From Dryococelus australis (taxonomy: Eukaryota; Arthropoda; Insecta; Phasmatodea; Phasmatidae): DNA of 64,000 nucleotides. Position 1 is the first letter of the stretch; each line of letters begins with the position of its first letter. Where the stretch lies: the NCBI GenBank assembly GCA_029891345.1, contig CM057009.1, positions 209,926,709 to 209,990,708 on the forward strand. Reading direction: 5' to 3'. The position numbers and the translations under genes are program-made. Under the pieces are notes generated by a model. It did no database searches. It saw only the letters and a list, made by a program, of their open reading frames with translations, and was not told where the DNA came from. Shown here in pieces: positions 59,388-64,000 of the stretch.

Positions 59388-59660
59388 TCGGTGGCTGAGC
59401 GGATAGACTGTTTGCTTTTCACCACGGCGAATCGGGTTTGATCCCCGGCTTGTTCACTCCGGATTTTCGTAAGTGGGTCGTGCTGGACGATGCCGCTGAT
59501 CAGAGGGTTTTCTCGGGGATCACCCGTTTCCCCCGCCCCTTCATTTCGGCGCTGCGCCAAACTCACCTCTTCTTCACCCTCGTTGACTCCAAAGACCTCG
59601 ATGTGGGAGCCGTCCGAATCTCTTCACTCTTTTCTTTCTCTCAACACGAACAGGTTAGCC
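59388..59660 (+). repeat. tRNA-derived SINE, family A, forward orientation
   Basis: The head has GTCGGTGGCTGAGCGGATAG (A box) and CGGGTTTGATCCCCGG (B box), 41 bases apart. The body blocks CCGGATTTTCGTAAGTGG, GCTGGACGATGCCGCTGATC, GGGTTTTCTCGGGGATCACC and CCCCCGCCCCTT are shared with 57920-58175. The 3' end near 59620-59660 is T/C-rich. The open frames here (59438-59695, and antisense) are by-products. Confidence 0.88.
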
Positions 59661-60284
59661 ACTATCTTACAATCATTTTTTTAATAATCATGTAAATCAT
59701 AGGCGTTCGTTTAATCATGTATGTAAGATGTCTGTTTAGGAAACGATCTGCATAGAGACATCTGGCTTTTGTTGCAATACATTCCACAAGATCGTATTAA
59801 AGTGCATGTCTACCGCTTTCGGGTTTAATAATTTATTACCTCATCAAATTTCATAGTACAGCAGTACCAAATGTTTTTGAAGGAACAAGAAGGAATAACT
59901 CATAGCATATTTAGTAAACAGGTCGTTAGATAAAGGTTATGTAGCGTTAACTCGGAAACAAGGTTAAATGGGCTACATGTTAATGTGATTTTTAAAATTA
60001 TTTTAGTTCCTGCTGTCCACTGGTGAAGTAAATCCCACATGTTGTGAAACCGGCTATAAAACTTAATATTGTAAAAAAATACCTATAAAAATACCTTTAA
60101 ATAATATTATCTTCTCTTATAATTCCAGTATGTAAATATCTGTTAAATGTCTCTACAATTGCGTAAATTTTGGCTACCATAATGAAAACAGTTATTACTG
60201 TATTGGTAGTGGGAAATATATTACCAAATTCTTTATCGAAAAATACCCAAATTCCTTTCTTAGTACTTAACATGGCTAGCGACC
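59661..60284. other. unassigned intron sequence
   Basis: No recognisable gene or repeat. Confidence 0.35.
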
Positions 60285-61115
60285 ACACGAGTGTGTGGAG
60301 GGTTCAGAATGAACAACTGCTACACCCATTTCACTACCGGAAGGTACAGGCATTACATGCAGACGACTATCGCCATCGGACCCAATTCGCGCTTTGGTAT
60401 CTGGAACAGTGTAACAGTATTCCCGGGTTTGCATCACGTATTCTGTACACAGATGAAGCGCTTTTCTCGCTTGACGGAATGTAGAATGTACATAGCATGC
60501 ATGTGTGGTCCGATGGCAATCCGCATGACACCCACACGTCTGGTTACCAGGCACGATGTTCTGTGAATGTGTGGTGCGGTCTAGTAGGCGATATGTTACT
60601 TGGACCTCATTTCCTACCACAACAGCTGACTGGAGACACTTACGTGGCGTTTCTGCAGGTAACTTTAACCTTAATTGGTGGGATATGTCCCGTTTGGCAT
60701 TCGCTGACGTACGTGGCTGCAGCAAGACGATGCGCCGGCCTACTTTGTAATCATTGTGCGTGAGTACTTGAATACACAGTTTGGTTGGTCACTGGATTGG
60801 CCACGGAGGTCCTGTGCCATGCCTGCAAAATCCCCGGATCTGACACCACTTGATTTTCTCGCGTTGGGCTACATTAGATCGCGCGTGTGTGTGTGTGTGT
60901 GTGTGTGACACCTGTGACATCAGAAGAGGATTTCGTTCAGTGATTAACACAGGTGCTGCTAACCACATTCGAGTGATGAAATGTGTATTAATAAAAGTGC
61001 GTCAGTCGATGTCTCGCAGATGCGATGCCCGTATTGCAGCTGGTGGTATGACGTTCGAACAGTTCCTAGGATCTTGCAATTCTTGTGTCACGTGTTACTT
61101 TCGAAGTTTTGATCA
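60285..61115 (+). pseudogene. IS630/Tc1-like (DDE_3) transposase remnant, copy 5
   Basis: The core appears in order on the + strand. It starts with YRKVQALHADDYRHRTQFAL, then ILYTDEALFSLDGM (first Asp intact, 60448-60484, then a stop). Next come CSVNVWCGLVGDMLLGPHFL (about 60560-60615) and QLTGDTYVAFLQ. QQDDAPAYFVIIVREYLNTQ (about 60722) keeps the second Asp, and KSPDLTPLDF (about 60830) keeps the third. A (GT)n run at 60886-60907 has expanded inside the coding region after it. The C-terminal KCVSRCLADAMPV region ends near 61080. All three catalytic Asp are present but at least two shifts and several stops separate them. The N-terminal domain is missing. Confidence 0.87.
60886..60908. repeat. 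(GT)n microsatellite inside transposase remnant
   Basis: An eleven-unit dinucleotide run interrupting the coding sequence of transposase copy 5. Confidence 0.9.
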
Positions 61116-62386
61116 CTAATTTTCCTCCGGTGCTACCTCTGCACCAAATCATGGGATAGAGTGTTGCCTATGTCGCAGGCATAACACATTATCTGTTTCG
61201 AACATTAAACATCAATTTCTCGAGAACCATGGGTTGAAGCATGTTGACAATAGTCAACATGTGTTGTTACATTAACCTTACTACTTAAGTACTATAAGCT
61301 TATAAATGTATGGTACAAGTTTGCAGTAAGTTAAAATGTCTTCACAATCGCCTGTGCTGTGGATTCAGCAGCGAACCATACACTCGTGTAGTAGTGTGGC
61401 CTAGGTGCTAGGGAATGTAGTGCTGCGCCGAAGCGTCATGTGTGTTTTGAACGAAAACGGTGGTTCCTACGCACTTGCAACAAGAGAACCATTTTTCAAT
61501 AAACCAGCATCAAACATTCCACTATAGCGACGGTACAAATGTTGTGGAGAATAAACGGGTGGCAACCGTGGAAGGTATAAACAAATGGTTGCTGTTGGTT
61601 GCGGATCCCGATAACATAAAATAATGTTCGGAGTGTTGTAATTAAATGTAATTTATTTTACGATATTTTGAAAAATTAAAAATTTGAAATTTGGTTTTCA
61701 AGGGCTCATTCCTCCCTTAGCATTACATTTATGTACAAAGTTTCCGGTATACTTTCTACTTAATTTTTCATAAATTATCACCTCCTGGAGTTTGTCGGTT
61801 ATTTTTAGAAACACGTTGTATAGAGCGCAATGACAGCTATATTCGCCATATATTAATATTCTTAAAAAATTGCTGCCCTCTTATATTGCACTCCAGAGGT
61901 TAATGGTTACTACACTTGGGTCTTGTTCAAGCAACAATAAAATCAGCATGGTACTGCTGCATTTATGGATGTGAAAGTTTATTTCGTTACGGTATTAGTA
62001 TTATTTACTTTGTTACTAACGCGGAGAAAAAGTTAAATATTCGTAATTACAAGATATTTCATTATTTAATTTTTTTTTGTAGTTTATAACATTTCTCTTA
62101 TTTTTAGGTGTAACTTCAACAGATTCATATGTCTGAGATTTCATAAATTTCTCTAACCTACGAAAAATCGCCAGAGTATAGTTGTTATATTACAAGATTT
62201 ACAGTTTTTGAGAAAAAAATTACTAATAATGCTTAAAAACAGGCAGAAATAATTATATTTGAGAGGTGAATGAAAATAGGTTTTTTGACATAAACGTAAC
62301 TATGTCATAATTTCTAAATTTAGTGCCATTAAACAATTTTGTGTGAGGAAATCGAACTTCTCAAATTCTTTTATTTCATTTTTCAG
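61116..62386. other. transposon 3' flank and intron before the TM8-TM9 exon
   Basis: 61150-61260 contains TTTCTCGAGAACCATGGGTTG, which looks like the terminal non-coding part of the neighbouring transposon. The rest is AT-rich with no gene, ending in the acceptor at 62385-62386. Confidence 0.4.
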
Positions 62387-62518
62387 TTTTGCACAATGGA
62401 GGGCTTCGTTACTGCAATGGTTGATGAATGGCCTCACTTGCTACGCCGACGGAAGGAAATATTTATTGCCATTGTATGTTTCTTGTCTTATTTGGTTGGC
62501 CTTTCTTGTATTTCGCAG
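62387..62518 (+). CDS. Gat: GABA transporter (SLC6) internal exon, TM8 end to TM9
   Basis: This is the fourth and last Gat exon in the window, 44 codons in phase 0 at both ends. It begins [20 protein letters not shown], the end of TM8 and the conserved intracellular loop, and finishes with TM9 ([20 protein letters not shown]). The acceptor is TTTTTCAG at 62379-62386 and the donor GTATGT at 62519. The next SLC6 exon normally starts with a Gly-Gly motif (GGIYVF-like). No such exon was found between here and 64000, so the gene continues beyond the right edge. With the other three exons this gives 203 contiguous residues, roughly a third of a typical 600-residue carrier. Confidence 0.9.
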
Positions 62519-62999
62519 GTATGTGAAAACAGCAATAATTAATATTAATATATGTAGTGTACTGTACGTATCACGTGTTAAAATAGTTAACTGCTTTATA
62601 TAACGAAGGTATTTTTATAAAATGTAGACTAATAAATATATGGCTCATAGGTTACGTCTACATCATCATCATGTCGACATTTGCATTAAGTTTATGTGGT
62701 AAAAGATGTGGCAAAACCAGAATGTTATGTACAGCAATAGCTAAGAAATTGAGATTAAATCAATTTTAATCGCATCAATGGTGTGCGTATACCCAGATGT
62801 TTCTTTTTTTTTTGTTAAACATACACGCTAAAATGAATCAAGTATGAAATATAAAAGTAAATAGAAATGCAAGGAAAAATACAAAGTCTAGTATCGCATG
62901 GTAGAGCACAGAAATATTTATAGCCTCTGACCAACTCAGTGACTACAGTGATCATAAACTGAATAATTCCAGAAACTAGCTGCATACCATGACTGCTTC
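62519..62999. other. intron after the TM8-TM9 exon
   Basis: AT-rich, with no further exon found. Confidence 0.4.
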
Positions 63000-63570
63000 T
63001 AAATAATCACCACGGGTACTTGGTAACTTAGACACCAACAATGAAAACACTCCTTATACAGCGCTCTGATAACGCTGCGCACGATGCCGCACTCCAGTGA
63101 CCTATTGCCGGTGCGGTCGACATTAGAGCTCACCGGCAGTATGTCGCATTCGACCGTTCTCTCACCGAGTCCGGCCGCGAGGTGGCAGTGAAGTCGGATC
63201 ACACCTGCCCTCGCTGTCACCTACTGAGTTACTCAAGCCACGAGTTCTTCTGTAGCCGCCGTCAGTGACGGTTCGGTTTTTGCGACCTCGGAGTCGGTGT
63301 AGAGACGTCATTTTGTGTTTGGGCCGTTTTGACAATGTTCGTCAGTTTAACGGAACTTCGATTTTGGATATTTCGTCTTATGTGGATTTGTAGTTTTTTT
63401 TGTGTGTTTCGTTTGAAATCGTCGGTGTTGGCAGTGGACGCCAGCTGTAGGACACTATAATTCCTTCAAAAAGAACTACTCAAGCCACCGTTTTATTTTA
63501 TTCACCCCGAGAGGCAACACTCAGGGCCGAATAGCGAGCGGCAGAGCAGTGTTCAGGACAGGGCACACCA
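63000..63570. other. GC-rich, CpG-bearing block, candidate transposon end
   Basis: Base composition shifts abruptly to GC-rich with many CpG, unlike the surrounding intron. The words TACTCAAGCCACGAG (63230) and TACTCAAGCCACCG (63477) repeat about 247 bases apart. No open frame with a recognisable domain is seen. The look is that of an LTR with leader or the 5' untranslated region of a retrotransposon, but ends and primer sites were not identified. It could also be an internal CpG island. Confidence 0.4.
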
Positions 63571-64000
63571 CGCAGCGATGTCCGACGTACCTACATGTGA
63601 CACAGGTGTAATAACGAATGTGCAGTACAGAAAGTAGAAACAAGTGCAATAGTAGGTATCAATCAGCCTAATTTATTAGGCACGTAATGCTAATGTCCCA
63701 CACATTATCAACTAACCAATATAATTTTTAATTTTACCCGCTGCATTTAAGCATGCCTGCCCTCATCCCTTTCATGTATATGGTCTCACCCAGTAGTGAA
63801 GGTCCTCATGAACCCTTCATAAGGGAATTAAAAAAATGTAAGCAATTAATGTAATTAGCAAATCAGTGCAATTGTGTTTTATCCTTTTCACAGCAGAGTG
63901 CCAAAACTGGCCTAGTTGTTTAATAACGGGTGTGTATTCATATTAATGTATACTTGCCCATACAATTTTGAAAGACATGATATAATAACAGAGAAATTAT
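63571..64000. other. unassigned sequence at the right edge
   Basis: AT-rich, with no gene recognised and no SLC6 exon. Confidence 0.35.

Overview
The window looks like nuclear DNA from an insect with a large, repeat-rich genome. The placement rests on four spliced exons of an insect-type GABA transporter (SLC6 family) and on the transposon mix. That mix is mariner and other IS630/Tc1-like DDE transposons, Jockey/CR1-type LINEs, a Helitron, a Ty3/gypsy element and several tRNA-derived SINEs. A polyneopteran (cockroach, termite or stick-insect relative) is plausible from the very long introns, but this is inference.

The only supported host gene is Gat, on the + strand. Its exons lie at 23624-23758, 38188-38291, 57654-57891 and 62387-62518, separated by introns of about 14.4, 19.4 and 4.5 kb. 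Together they encode 203 residues covering transmembrane segments 5 to 9, with matching splice phases and no internal stops. Earlier and later exons are not in the window, so nearly everything else is intron or upstream sequence.

Left third (1-23.6 kb): SINE copies, a decayed LINE (2.3-3.7 kb), and a 38-bp tandem array whose units look like the 5' half of a tRNA (3.93-4.12 kb). A large inverted repeat follows, with arms of about 1.38 kb at 5532-8212 and 15228-16612; the left arm is split by a CR1-like LINE. Between the arms are 7 kb of G-poor DNA with a decayed zinc-finger fragment. A mariner remnant lies at 20.4-21.1 kb.

Middle (23.7-38.2 kb, first long intron): a Helitron deletion derivative (25802-28580) carrying a Pif1-like helicase and a nested 113-bp hairpin element. 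Next comes very AT-rich decayed DNA with remnants of DNA-virus or Polinton type: a packaging-ATPase-like fragment near 31.8-32.2 kb and a Bro-N/MSV199-like fragment near 32.8-33.2 kb. Degenerate satellite-like blocks follow.

Right part (38.3-64 kb): five decayed IS630/Tc1-type transposases, an array of about 53-bp units carrying a B-box-like motif (42.5-42.9 kb), and a second zinc-finger remnant (43.6-44.2 kb). A Ty3/gypsy element (about 44.2-52.4 kb, - strand) is interrupted at its reverse-transcriptase YIDD motif by a 1.95-kb element with roughly 330-bp terminal inverted repeats. Two SINEs and a GC-rich block at 63.0-63.6 kb complete the window. No CRISPR, operon, rRNA or intact tRNA gene was seen.
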